This document shows positions 54,643-64,000 of a DNA stretch of 64,000 bases, one piece after another. The translations under genes were made by a program, and so were the position numbers. The notes under the pieces were generated by a model, which ran no database searches, was not told the origin of the DNA, and worked only from the letters and a program-made list of their open reading frames with translations. Source of the stretch: Phytopseudomonas punonensis (GTDB lineage Bacteria > Pseudomonadota > Gammaproteobacteria > Pseudomonadales > Pseudomonadaceae); the NCBI RefSeq assembly GCF_900142655.1, contig NZ_FRBQ01000001.1, forward strand, positions 312,115 through 376,114. Reading direction: 5' to 3'. Each line of letters starts with the position of its first letter. Positions within the stretch are counted from its first letter, which is position 1.

Positions 54643-55980
54643 TCAAGCACAGACGCGAGAGACAACTTCAGCCAATTCATTGGCATAAGCACGAACCTGC
54701 GCTTCGTCCTCACCTTCAACCATGACACGTACCAGCGGCTCGGTGCCGGACTTGCGCAATAGCACGCGCCCGCGGCCTGCCATACGCTCGGTCACACTAT
54801 CGCTGGCTGCCTGAACATCTGGATGTTTGAGCGGGTCGACGCCACCAGCGAAGCGCACATTGACCAGCACTTGCGGACATTTGCGCAACCCCTGGCGTGC
54901 CTCGGCAAGGCTTTGCCCACGACGGCGAATGGCGAGCAGCACCTGCAACGCGGCAACAATGGCGTCGCCGGTGGTGACATGCTGGAAGCACACCAAATGC
55001 CCAGAGTTTTCGCCCCCCACCTGCCAGCCACGCTCAAGCAGCTCGGCAATCACATAGCGGTCACCGACATTGGCACGCACGAAAGGAATGTCCAGCTCCT
55101 TGAGGGCAAGCTCGAGACCCAGATTGCTCATCAGCGTGCCGACCACACCACCCTGCAGCTTGCCGCGGGCTTGCAGGTCCCGGGCAATAATGAACAGCAA
55201 CTCATCACCATCCACTACTGCACCAGTATGGTCGACCATAAGCACCCGATCGGCATCGCCATCGAAGGCGATACCCAGATCGGCGTGGCGCGCCGCTACT
55301 TCGGCCTGCAGGTTCTCGATATGGGTCGAACCACAATCGGCATTAATGTTCAGTCCGTTGGGCTGGGCCGACAGCACAGACACCTCAGCACCCAGCTCCT
55401 GAAATACCGCCGGAGCGACCTTGTAGGCTGCACCGTGAGCACAGTCGAGCACGATCTTCAGGCCAGAGAAGTCGGTACTAGTCGGTACGCTGCTCTTGCA
55501 GAACTCGATATAGCGACCGGCTGCGTCGTTGATCCGAGAGACCTTGCCGAGCTGCTCGGACTCGACCACGGTCATCGGCGCATCAAGCAACTCTTCGATC
55601 ATCAACTCGACTTCGTCTGGCAGCTTGGTGCCCTGCCCGGAGAAGAACTTAATGCCGTTGTCATGGTGCGGATTGTGTGAGGCACTGATAACAATGCCTG
55701 CCTCTGCATGAAAGGTGCGCGTCAGATAGGCGATCGCCGGCGTCGGCATCGGGCCGAGCAACATGACGTCAGCACCAGCAGCGGAAAGGCCAGCCTCCAA
55801 TGCAGACTCAAACATATAGCCGGAGATGCGCGTGTCCTTGCCGATCAGAATTCGGCATTTACCCTGCTTGCGAAAGGCCATGCCAGCCGCCCAGCCGAGC
55901 TTGAGCATGAAATCAGGGGTGATCGGATAATGACCAACGCGCCCACGAATACCGTCGGTGCCAAAATACTTGCGACTCAA
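54643..55980 (-). CDS. glmM: Phosphoglucosamine mutase GlmM
   Basis: GlmM converts glucosamine-6-phosphate to glucosamine-1-phosphate for UDP-GlcNAc, feeding both peptidoglycan and lipid A. The 445-residue length equals the P. aeruginosa enzyme. It begins [15 protein letters not shown] after the initiator, has the phosphoserine loop [13 protein letters not shown] (Ser about 101), the metal loop [13 protein letters not shown] and sugar loop GGENSGHL, and ends with [15 protein letters not shown]. The start appears to be a TTG at 55980, with AGGGAG 8 nt upstream. Confidence 0.97.
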   Translation of the reverse strand: MSRKYFGTDGIRGRVGHYPITPDFMLKLGWAAGMAFRKQGKCRILIGKDTRISGYMFESALEAGLSAAGADVMLLGPMPTPAIAYLTRTFHAEAGIVISASHNPHHDNGIKFFSGQGTKLPDEVELMIEELLDAPMTVVESEQLGKVSRINDAAGRYIEFCKSSVPTSTDFSGLKIVLDCAHGAAYKVAPAVFQELGAEVSVLSAQPNGLNINADCGSTHIENLQAEVAARHADLGIAFDGDADRVLMVDHTGAVVDGDELLFIIARDLQARGKLQGGVVGTLMSNLGLELALKELDIPFVRANVGDRYVIAELLERGWQVGGENSGHLVCFQHVTTGDAIVAALQVLLAIRRRGQSLAEARQGLRKCPQVLVNVRFAGGVDPLKHPDVQAASDSVTERMAGRGRVLLRKSGTEPLVRVMVEGEDEAQVRAYANELAEVVSRVCA

Positions 55981-56002
55981 AACGACAACTCCCTTTTCTG
56001 AT

Positions 56003-56854
56003 TTACTGCGCTGCTTCAACTGCGGCGACCATACGCACCACATCGACGGTTTCCGCCACATCGTGAACACGCAGAATATTCGCGCCTTTGGCGACCGCCA
56101 GAGCCGCCAAAGCCAGGCTGCCATACAGGCGCCCGTCGACTTCGCGACCCAACACGGCGCCAATCATACTCTTGCGCGAAACGCCGACCAGCAGCGGCAG
56201 ACCGAAAGCCTGCAGCGCAGGCATGCGCCGGAACAGACTGAGGTTGTGCTCCAGGGTCTTGGCAAAACCAAAACCCGGATCGAGCACGATGCGCTCTGCA
56301 GGAATGCCCGCAGCGGCACAAACCGCCAGGCGCTCACGCAGAAAGTCAGCCACGGCATCGAGCACGTCATTGTATTGCGGGCTCCGCTGCATGGTCGTCG
56401 GCTCGCCACGCATATGCATCAGACACACCGGCAATCCGCTCTCTGCGGCTGCCTGAAGCGCACCTTCACGCTGCAGCGAGCGCACATCGTTGATCAGCCC
56501 GGCGCCCAGCCTGGCCGACTCGCGCATCACCTCGGGGGTCGAGGTATCCACCGAGATGATCACGTCCAGCTCGGCCGCGACCGCCTCTACCATGGGCGCA
56601 ACGCGCTCCAGTTCCTGCTCGACAGAAACTGGCGCCGCCCCTGGCCGAGTCGACTCGCCGCCGATATCGATCAGCGTCGCCCCAACACACACCATGCCCT
56701 CGGCATGGCGCAGCGCCGCATCGCGCATTGCGAACCGGCCACCATCGGAAAAGGAGTCGGGGGTAACGTTAAGGATACCCATCACTTGCGGATGGCTTAA
56801 ATCAAGAAACCGGCTGCCACAAGGCAGCCGGTTGTTTGTTTGCACTAGAGACAT
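56003..56854 (-). CDS. folP: Dihydropteroate synthase FolP
   Basis: FolP joins p-aminobenzoate to the pterin pyrophosphate in folate synthesis and is the sulfonamide target. The 283-residue TIM barrel has [66 protein letters not shown] and [13 protein letters not shown]. It starts 9 nt after the ftsH stop. The codons for RLPCGSR (about 9-15) also form a perfect terminator-like hairpin. Confidence 0.97.
   Translation of the reverse strand: MSLVQTNNRLPCGSRFLDLSHPQVMGILNVTPDSFSDGGRFAMRDAALRHAEGMVCVGATLIDIGGESTRPGAAPVSVEQELERVAPMVEAVAAELDVIISVDTSTPEVMRESARLGAGLINDVRSLQREGALQAAAESGLPVCLMHMRGEPTTMQRSPQYNDVLDAVADFLRERLAVCAAAGIPAERIVLDPGFGFAKTLEHNLSLFRRMPALQAFGLPLLVGVSRKSMIGAVLGREVDGRLYGSLALAALAVAKGANILRVHDVAETVDVVRMVAAVEAAQ
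56808..56833 (-). terminator. Terminator-like hairpin inside the start of folP
   Basis: On the transcript AACCGGCTGCC, a TTGT loop and GGCAGCCGGTT make a perfect 11-bp stem, followed by TCTTGATTT with extra U at the stem base. It is about 22 nt into the folP coding sequence and about 30 nt beyond the ftsH stop, so it could end ftsH transcripts or attenuate folP. Confidence 0.6.
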
Positions 56855-56863
56855 GTGACGGTT

Positions 56864-58789
<1,926 letters not shown>

Positions 58790-58967
58790 TTAGCTACCCT
58801 CTGAAGCAGGCCCCTTGCCGAAGCGTGCTTCGCATGACGACCAGTTATAAACCGATCTAACTTACTACAAACGCTCGCTCATGGCTGACACCGTCTGTAA
58901 CCCTTTATGAGACATCTGCCCGTTACGATGCGCGTCTTGGCTTGGACTGACAACCACGCCATTGGTT
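58790..58967 (-). other. rlmE-ftsH spacer
   Basis: This 178-nt gap holds a short palindrome, CGAAGC-GT-GCTTCG (58819-58832), in the ftsH leader and a TATAAC element on the minus strand near 58846-58851 that could serve as an ftsH -10. No clear terminator for rlmE and no sigma-32 match were found here by eye. Confidence 0.35.
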
Positions 58968-59600
58968 TTATTCCACCCGCTGCCCTTTGAAACCTCGAGC
59001 CAGCAAATATTGCTCGCGAGAACGACCGCGAGACGACAACGGCTTGCGCATCTGTACCTTTTCGAACAGACCGCGAACCTGCTTGTGGTACTCGTCGAAG
59101 CCCTCGCCCTGGAAAATCTTGATCAGGAAATCACCACCCGGCCGCAATACCCGGGTCGCCAGATCCAGCGCCAACTCGCACAGGTACATGGCGCGCGGCT
59201 GATCAGACTCCCTGACCCCACTCATATTGGGGGCCATATCGGAAATCACAAGGTCGACCGGATGATTGTCGATGGCGTCGAGAATGCGCGCGAACACCTC
59301 ATCATCGGTGAAATCGCCCTGAATGAAGGTGACGTCCGGAATACTGTCCATTTCCAGAATGTCCGAGGCGATCAAACGCCCCTTGTCGCCAATCACGCGG
59401 CTGGTGACCTGCGACCAGCCGCCGGGCGCAGCGCCCAGGTCGACCACGGTGATGCCGGGACGCAGGATGCGATCCTTTTCCTGCACCTCCAAAAGCTTGT
59501 AACTGGCACGTGAACGGTAGCCGTCCCGTTGCGCCATTTTGACGTACGGATCGTCGAAATGCTCTTTCAGCCAACGCTGGCTGGTCTTGGAACGGGCCAC
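58968..59600 (-). CDS. rlmE: 23S rRNA 2'-O-methyltransferase RlmE (FtsJ)
   Basis: RlmE methylates U2552 in the 23S rRNA A loop. The 210-residue protein begins [21 protein letters not shown] and has [10 protein letters not shown] (catalytic Lys), the SAM motif [27 protein letters not shown] (catalytic Asp) and [13 protein letters not shown] (catalytic Lys). The GTG at 59600 follows GAGG by 6 nt; four upstream codons are unlike the family. It is upstream of ftsH, with a 178-nt gap, and divergent from yhbY. Confidence 0.97.
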   Translation of the reverse strand: MARSKTSQRWLKEHFDDPYVKMAQRDGYRSRASYKLLEVQEKDRILRPGITVVDLGAAPGGWSQVTSRVIGDKGRLIASDILEMDSIPDVTFIQGDFTDDEVFARILDAIDNHPVDLVISDMAPNMSGVRESDQPRAMYLCELALDLATRVLRPGGDFLIKIFQGEGFDEYHKQVRGLFEKVQMRKPLSSRGRSREQYLLARGFKGQRVE

Positions 59601-59698
59601 ACAACACCTCAACAGAACAGAATGAATAACTGGGCGGGTTTCGGGCAGCTCGGTTAAAATAGCCCGCTTTCCCCAGATTAAGACGCAGGGTTCAGATT

Positions 59699-60010
59699 AT
59701 GCCGCTCACTCAAGAGCAGAAGAAACAGTTCAAATCTATCGGCCACCACCTGAAACCGGTATTGATCGTTGCCGACAACGGTGTTACCGAGGGCGTACTG
59801 GCCGAGCTCGAACGCGCGCTGAACGACCACGAACTGATCAAGATTCAAGTTCGCATCACCGAACGTGAAGACCGCCTGGCGGTTATCGATGAACTGTGCA
59901 AGGCCAGCAATGCCGAACTGGCACAGATCATCGGCAAGATGGCGCTGCTGTACCGCAAGAACCCCAAGGCCAACCGCAACCTGTCCAACATCAGCCGCCA
60001 CCAAGGCTGA
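59699..60010 (+). CDS. yhbY: YhbY family RNA-binding protein (CRM domain)
   Basis: YhbY binds pre-50S particles and helps ribosome assembly. The 103-residue protein is a single CRM (KH-like) domain: LTQEQKKQFKSIGHHLKPVLIVADNGVTEGVLAELERALNDHELIKIQV. It ends with the GxxG-like RIT and LLYRKNPKANRNLSNISRHQG. It is divergent from rlmE and convergent with the DUF4149 gene, ending 9 nt short of that gene's stop. Confidence 0.95.
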   Translation: MPLTQEQKKQFKSIGHHLKPVLIVADNGVTEGVLAELERALNDHELIKIQVRITEREDRLAVIDELCKASNAELAQIIGKMALLYRKNPKANRNLSNISRHQG

Positions 60011-60019
60011 TTCAGGTGC

Positions 60020-60475
60020 TCAGCCGACCTGCGGGTCGGCTGCCACGCGCTTGCGAGGCACCGGCTGCAGTGCCAGCAAAAAGCCGAAGAACGCCAACAG
60101 CAAGTAGCTGAACAGCTGCCAACGCATTGCGTGCGGCCAAAGGGCGAGCGAAATCAAGAAGGCTAGCGAGACAGCCAGCACAGCGAGCAGCAATTGCCCA
60201 CTGCGCCGCGTCCATAGCGCCGACCAGGCGCACTGCCTGACCAGCAAAAGGGCCTGCAATAAAGCGGCGACCAACGTCACGCCGACCATCTGCGGCACCA
60301 GCGTACGCGCAATCTCTTCTATCAAAAGCGACGCCAGCCCAACTTGCGACAGCCCCGGCAGCACAAGAAAGTGCAATACCCAGATGCCGCCCACCCAAAG
60401 GGTTTGCAGCAGCACCCAGGCATTCTCTACGCCATCACGCGTAGCAGCCGGCTCAGATGTGGCGAACTTCGACAA
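60020..60475 (-). CDS. DUF4149 membrane protein
   Basis: This 151-residue protein has four probable TM helices (about 19-40, 58-80, 92-112, 116-137) starting [23 protein letters not shown], the DUF4149 pattern. Its function is unknown. The start is probably a TTG at 60475, inside the last 23 nt of greA; no ATG or GTG is available before TM1. The last codons coincide with a 9-bp hairpin CAGCCGACC/GGTCGGCTG (60021-60042) that lacks a U tract. Coupling to greA translation is likely. Confidence 0.8.
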   Translation of the reverse strand: MSKFATSEPAATRDGVENAWVLLQTLWVGGIWVLHFLVLPGLSQVGLASLLIEEIARTLVPQMVGVTLVAALLQALLLVRQCAWSALWTRRSGQLLLAVLAVSLAFLISLALWPHAMRWQLFSYLLLAFFGFLLALQPVPRKRVAADPQVG

Positions 60476-60929
60476 TCTCGTACTCGATCAGACCGCTGGG
60501 GGTATTGACCGCCACCACGTCACCCTCTTCCTTGCCGATCAGGGCACGGGCGATGGGGGAACCGACGGAAATCTTGCCCTGCTTGATGTCTGCTTCGTCT
60601 TCACCAACGATCCGGTAGGAAACGCTTTCATCAGTCTCGACGTTGGCGATTTCTACCGTGGTGCCGAAAATCACCTTGCCGGTATGGGCGATAGTGGTGA
60701 CATCGATGACCACCGCATTCTGCAGGCGCCCCTCGATATCACGAACACGCGCTTCCACCATACCCTGCTGCTCGCGGGCAGCATGGTATTCGGCGTTCTC
60801 TTTCAGGTCACCGAGCTCGCGCGCTTCGCCGATGTCCTGGCTGAGCTTGGGCCGAACCACCTTGGTCAGGTGGGCCAGCTCTTCTTCGAGGGCGCGCGCG
60901 CCCTCGACGGTCATGGGGTACTTGTTCAT
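60453..60929 (-). CDS. greA: Transcription elongation factor GreA
   Basis: GreA rescues backtracked RNA polymerase by stimulating transcript cleavage. The 158-residue protein has the N-terminal coiled coil (about 1-75) with the acidic tip [21 protein letters not shown] and the FKBP-like C-domain ([33 protein letters not shown]). The ATG overlaps the carB stop as ATGA, and its 3' end overlaps the DUF4149 gene, so carB-greA-DUF4149 form one coupled operon. Confidence 0.98.
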   Translation of the reverse strand: MNKYPMTVEGARALEEELAHLTKVVRPKLSQDIGEARELGDLKENAEYHAAREQQGMVEARVRDIEGRLQNAVVIDVTTIAHTGKVIFGTTVEIANVETDESVSYRIVGEDEADIKQGKISVGSPIARALIGKEEGDVVAVNTPSGLIEYEIVEVRHI

Positions 60930-63900
60930 GCCTGAATTCCTGCATGCAGATCCTGCAGACGGCGCACGGTCTTCTCGGGACCAAACTTGAGCGCCTCACA
61001 GACCGCCTGCCCCGCCGCGATGGTGGTGGTGCAGTAGATCTTGTGCTGCAGAGCGTTACGACGAATGGAGTAAGAGTCAGCGATGGACTGACGGCCTTCA
61101 GTGGTGTTGATGATCAGCGTGACTTCGTCATTCTTGATCATGTCGACCACGTGCGGACGACCCTCGGTTACCTTGTTCACGCGGCGCACTGGCAGGCCAG
61201 CAGCCTCGATCACTTTGGCAGTGCCGGCAGTGGCAACCACTTCGAAGCCCAGCACGACCAGATCGCGAGCGACCTGGATGGCTTCCGGCTTGTCGTCTTC
61301 GCGCACACTGATGAAGGCAACGCCGGCGTTCGGCAGGATCTCGCTGGCCCCCATCTGCGCCTTGGCGAAGGCTTCGCCGAAAGTGTCGCCCACGCCCATC
61401 ACTTCACCGGTGGACTTCATCTCTGGGCCGAGGATTGGGTCAACACCGGGGAACTTGTTGAACGGGAACACCGCTTCCTTGACGCTGAAGAACGGCGGAA
61501 TGATTTCCTTGGTGAAGCCAAGCTCGGTCAACGTCTTGCCAGCCATCACGCGGGCAGCGACTTTGGCCAGCGACTCGCCGATGCACTTGGACACGAACGG
61601 CACGGTACGAGAGGCACGCGGGTTGACCTCGATGACGTAGATGTCCTCGCCCTGCACGGCCATCTGCACGTTCATCAGACCGACCACACCGAGCTCCAGA
61701 GCCATCTTCTTGACCTGGTCGCGGATCTCGTCCTGGATGTGCGCTGGCAGCGAGTACGGCGGCAGCGAACAGGCGGAGTCACCGGAGTGCACGCCAGCCT
61801 GTTCGATGTGCTGCATAATCGCGCCAATCACCACGACTTCGCCGTCGCTCACCGCATCGATATCGACTTCGATGGCGCAATTGAGGAAGCGGTCGAGCAG
61901 TACCGGGCTGTCGTTGGAGACCTTCACCGCTTCGCGCATGTAGCGCTTGAGCTCTTCTTCCTGGTAGACGATTTCCATCGCGCGGCCGCCCAGTACATAG
62001 GACGGGCGCACTACCATCGGATAACCGATGCTCTTCGATAATGTCAGCGCTTCTTCTTCGCTGCGCGCGGTGGCGTTGGCAGGCTGACGCAGGCCGAGGC
62101 GCTGCACCATCTGCTGGAAACGCTCACGGTCTTCGGCGCGATCAATGGCGTCCGGGCTGGTACCGATGATCGGCACGCCAGCCTCTTCCAGGGCGCGGCA
62201 CAGCTTCAGCGGCGTCTGGCCACCGTACTGGACGATTACGCCCTTGGGCTGCTCGACGCGGACGATTTCCAGCACGTCCTCCAGGGTCACCGGTTCGAAG
62301 TACAGGCGATCGGAGGTATCGTAGTCGGTGGAGACGGTTTCCGGGTTGCAGTTGACCATGATGGTCTCGTACCCGTCTTCACGCATGGCCAGTGCGGCGT
62401 GTACGCAGCAGTAGTCGAACTCGATGCCCTGTCCGATGCGGTTCGGGCCACCACCAAGAATCATGATCTTGTCACGGCTGCTCGGATTGGCCTCGCACTC
62501 TTCCTCGTAGGTCGAGTACATGTAAGCGGTATCGGTGGCGAACTCGGCGGCGCAGGTGTCGACGCGCTTGTAGACTGGCAGCACCTTCAGCTTGTGGCGA
62601 TGGCTGCGCAGGTTCTTCTCAGTGACACCCAGCAGTGTGGCCAGGCGTGCATCGGAGAAGCCTTTGCGCTTGAGGCTGAACATCAGGTCGCGGTCAATAC
62701 TGGCAAGACCCAGGGTCTGGACGCGCTGCTCGTCCTTGATCAGATCTTCGATCTGCACCAAGAACCACTCATCAATGTTGGTAAGCGCGAACACTTCCTC
62801 GACCGTCTTACCGGCACGGAAAGCATCGCCCACGTACCAGATACGATCAGCGCCCGGCACGATCAGCTCGCGCTTGAGAGTGCTTTCCACTTCAGGGTCG
62901 GCCGGATCCAGCTTCGGATCGAAGCCAGCCACGCCAACTTCCAGACCGCGCAGGGCTTTCTGCAGGGATTCCTGAAATGTACGGCCGATGGCCATGACTT
63001 CACCGACGGACTTCATCTGGGTGGTCAGGCGAGCATCGGCCTTAGGGAATTTCTCGAAGGCGAAACGCGGGATCTTGGTCACCACGTAGTCGATCGCCGG
63101 CTCGAACGAGGCCGGGGTGCGACCACCGGTGATGTCGTTGCTCAGTTCGTCGAGGGTGTAACCAACGGCCAGCTTGGCGGCAATCTTGGCGATCGGGAAG
63201 CCGGTGGCTTTGGAAGCCAGCGCCGAGGAACGCGATACGCGCGGGTTCATCTCGATGACGACCATGCGACCGGTATTCGGGCAGATGCCGAACTGCACGT
63301 TAGAACCGCCGGTTTCCACGCCGATCTCACGCAGCACCGCCAGGGAGGCGTTACGCAGGATCTGGTATTCCTTGTCGGTCAGGGTCTGAGCCGGTGCGAC
63401 GGTGATCGAGTCACCGGTGTGCACGCCCATCGGGTCGAAATTTTCGATGGCGCAAACGATGATGCAGTTGTCCTTCTTGTCGCGGACCACCTCCATCTCG
63501 TATTCCTTCCAGCCGATCAGCGATTCGTCGATCAGCAGCTCGCTGGTCGGCGACAAATCCAGACCACGGGTGCAGATTTCTTCGAACTCTTCACGGTTGT
63601 AGGCGATGCCACCACCGGTGCCACCCATAGTGAAGCTCGGACGGATGATGCACGGGAAGCCAACCTTCTCGAGCACGCCGTAGGCTTCTTCCATGCTGTG
63701 GGCGATACCCGATACCGGGCAGGCCAGGCCGATATCTTTCATCGCCTTGTCGAAGCGCGAGCGGTCTTCGGCCTTGTCGATGGTGTCGGCATTGGCACCG
63801 ATCATTTCGACTCCGAATTTCTCCAGAATGCCGTGGCGCTCCAGATCCAGCGCACAGTTCAGCGCAGTCTGGCCACCCATGGTCGGCAGCAGCGCGTCCG

Positions 63901-64000
63901 GGCGCTCCTTCTCGATGATCTTGGCCACGGTGGCCCACTTGATCGGCTCGATGTAGGTAGCGTCGGCCATGGCCGGGTCGGTCATGATGGTCGCTGGGTT
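60926..64000 (-). CDS. carB: Carbamoyl phosphate synthase large subunit (5'-truncated by window)
   Basis: CarB makes carbamoyl phosphate for arginine and pyrimidines. The window holds 1024 codons of a protein normally about 1073 residues long; roughly the first 49 lie beyond the right edge, and the frame is open to base 64000. Two ATP-grasp halves are visible, with [13 protein letters not shown] and [20 protein letters not shown] in the first, and [32 protein letters not shown] and [15 protein letters not shown] in the second. The C-terminal MGS-like allosteric domain includes [22 protein letters not shown]. Confidence 0.98.
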   Translation of the reverse strand, partial: NPATIMTDPAMADATYIEPIKWATVAKIIEKERPDALLPTMGGQTALNCALDLERHGILEKFGVEMIGANADTIDKAEDRSRFDKAMKDIGLACPVSGIAHSMEEAYGVLEKVGFPCIIRPSFTMGGTGGGIAYNREEFEEICTRGLDLSPTSELLIDESLIGWKEYEMEVVRDKKDNCIIVCAIENFDPMGVHTGDSITVAPAQTLTDKEYQILRNASLAVLREIGVETGGSNVQFGICPNTGRMVVIEMNPRVSRSSALASKATGFPIAKIAAKLAVGYTLDELSNDITGGRTPASFEPAIDYVVTKIPRFAFEKFPKADARLTTQMKSVGEVMAIGRTFQESLQKALRGLEVGVAGFDPKLDPADPEVESTLKRELIVPGADRIWYVGDAFRAGKTVEEVFALTNIDEWFLVQIEDLIKDEQRVQTLGLASIDRDLMFSLKRKGFSDARLATLLGVTEKNLRSHRHKLKVLPVYKRVDTCAAEFATDTAYMYSTYEEECEANPSSRDKIMILGGGPNRIGQGIEFDYCCVHAALAMREDGYETIMVNCNPETVSTDYDTSDRLYFEPVTLEDVLEIVRVEQPKGVIVQYGGQTPLKLCRALEEAGVPIIGTSPDAIDRAEDRERFQQMVQRLGLRQPANATARSEEEALTLSKSIGYPMVVRPSYVLGGRAMEIVYQEEELKRYMREAVKVSNDSPVLLDRFLNCAIEVDIDAVSDGEVVVIGAIMQHIEQAGVHSGDSACSLPPYSLPAHIQDEIRDQVKKMALELGVVGLMNVQMAVQGEDIYVIEVNPRASRTVPFVSKCIGESLAKVAARVMAGKTLTELGFTKEIIPPFFSVKEAVFPFNKFPGVDPILGPEMKSTGEVMGVGDTFGEAFAKAQMGASEILPNAGVAFISVREDDKPEAIQVARDLVVLGFEVVATAGTAKVIEAAGLPVRRVNKVTEGRPHVVDMIKNDEVTLIINTTEGRQSIADSYSIRRNALQHKIYCTTTIAAGQAVCEALKFGPEKTVRRLQDLHAGIQA

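Overview
The window is a chromosomal core region of a Pseudomonas-like gammaproteobacterium. Nearly every gene is a conserved housekeeping gene, base composition is GC-rich throughout, and gene order from groES to dolP and from pnp to carB follows, from memory, two P. aeruginosa PAO1 blocks (about PA4386-PA4426 and PA4740-PA4756). No prophage, CRISPR array, plasmid origin or complete insertion sequence is visible. Species cannot be fixed from this sequence; the P. mendocina/oleovorans group is a guess.

Layout. 1-15.8 kb: groES (lacking only its stop codon) and fxsA, each behind a good heat-shock (sigma-32) promoter match; a short-chain dehydrogenase; a 140-bp MITE-like repeat sitting in the loop of a transcription terminator; a DUF481 outer-membrane protein; an alkyltransferase-like repair protein; ampG; an MscS channel; yajQ; an operon of a degenerate-GGDEF response regulator, a panE-like reductase and a sensor kinase; a cobalamin adenosyltransferase; a pseudouridine synthase; a Nudix/ThiE-like fusion; a GST; and argJ. 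16-20.4 kb: secA, an M23 peptidase and dciA. 20.5-38.4 kb: lpxC and the complete division and cell-wall (dcw) cluster read right to left, mraZ-rsmH-ftsL-ftsI-murE-murF-mraY-murD-ftsW-murG-murC-ddlB-ftsQ-ftsA-ftsZ-lpxC. It is tightly overlapping and driven by a promoter followed by five MraZ-type decamers. 38.6-43.4 kb: RNase P RNA, rsmI, and the lpoA-yraN-diaA-dolP group. 43.5-53.4 kb: a carbon-nitrogen hydrolase, then (right to left) tRNA-Leu, rimP, nusA, infB, rbfA, truB, rpsO and pnp. 53.4-64 kb: secG, tpiA, glmM, folP, ftsH, rlmE, yhbY, a DUF4149 protein, greA and the 3' part of carB.

How the genes fit together. The central 18 kb makes lipid II (murA-G steps, mraY), flips and polymerises it at the septum (FtsW/FtsI), builds the Z ring (FtsZ/A/Q/L) and sets lipid A synthesis (LpxC). 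AmpG, LpoA and GlmM tie into the same envelope economy through muropeptide recycling, PBP1A activation and UDP-GlcNAc supply. The right-hand blocks run ribosome maturation, initiation, termination and RNA decay, then protein export and quality control (SecG, FtsH).

The most interesting non-coding signals are: the rimP leader, with a perfect -10 promoter, a decayed initiator-tRNA-like segment and three successive terminator-like hairpins; the MITE-like insertion that splits a terminator and carries a 6-bp target duplication; and a terminator-like hairpin written into the first codons of folP.
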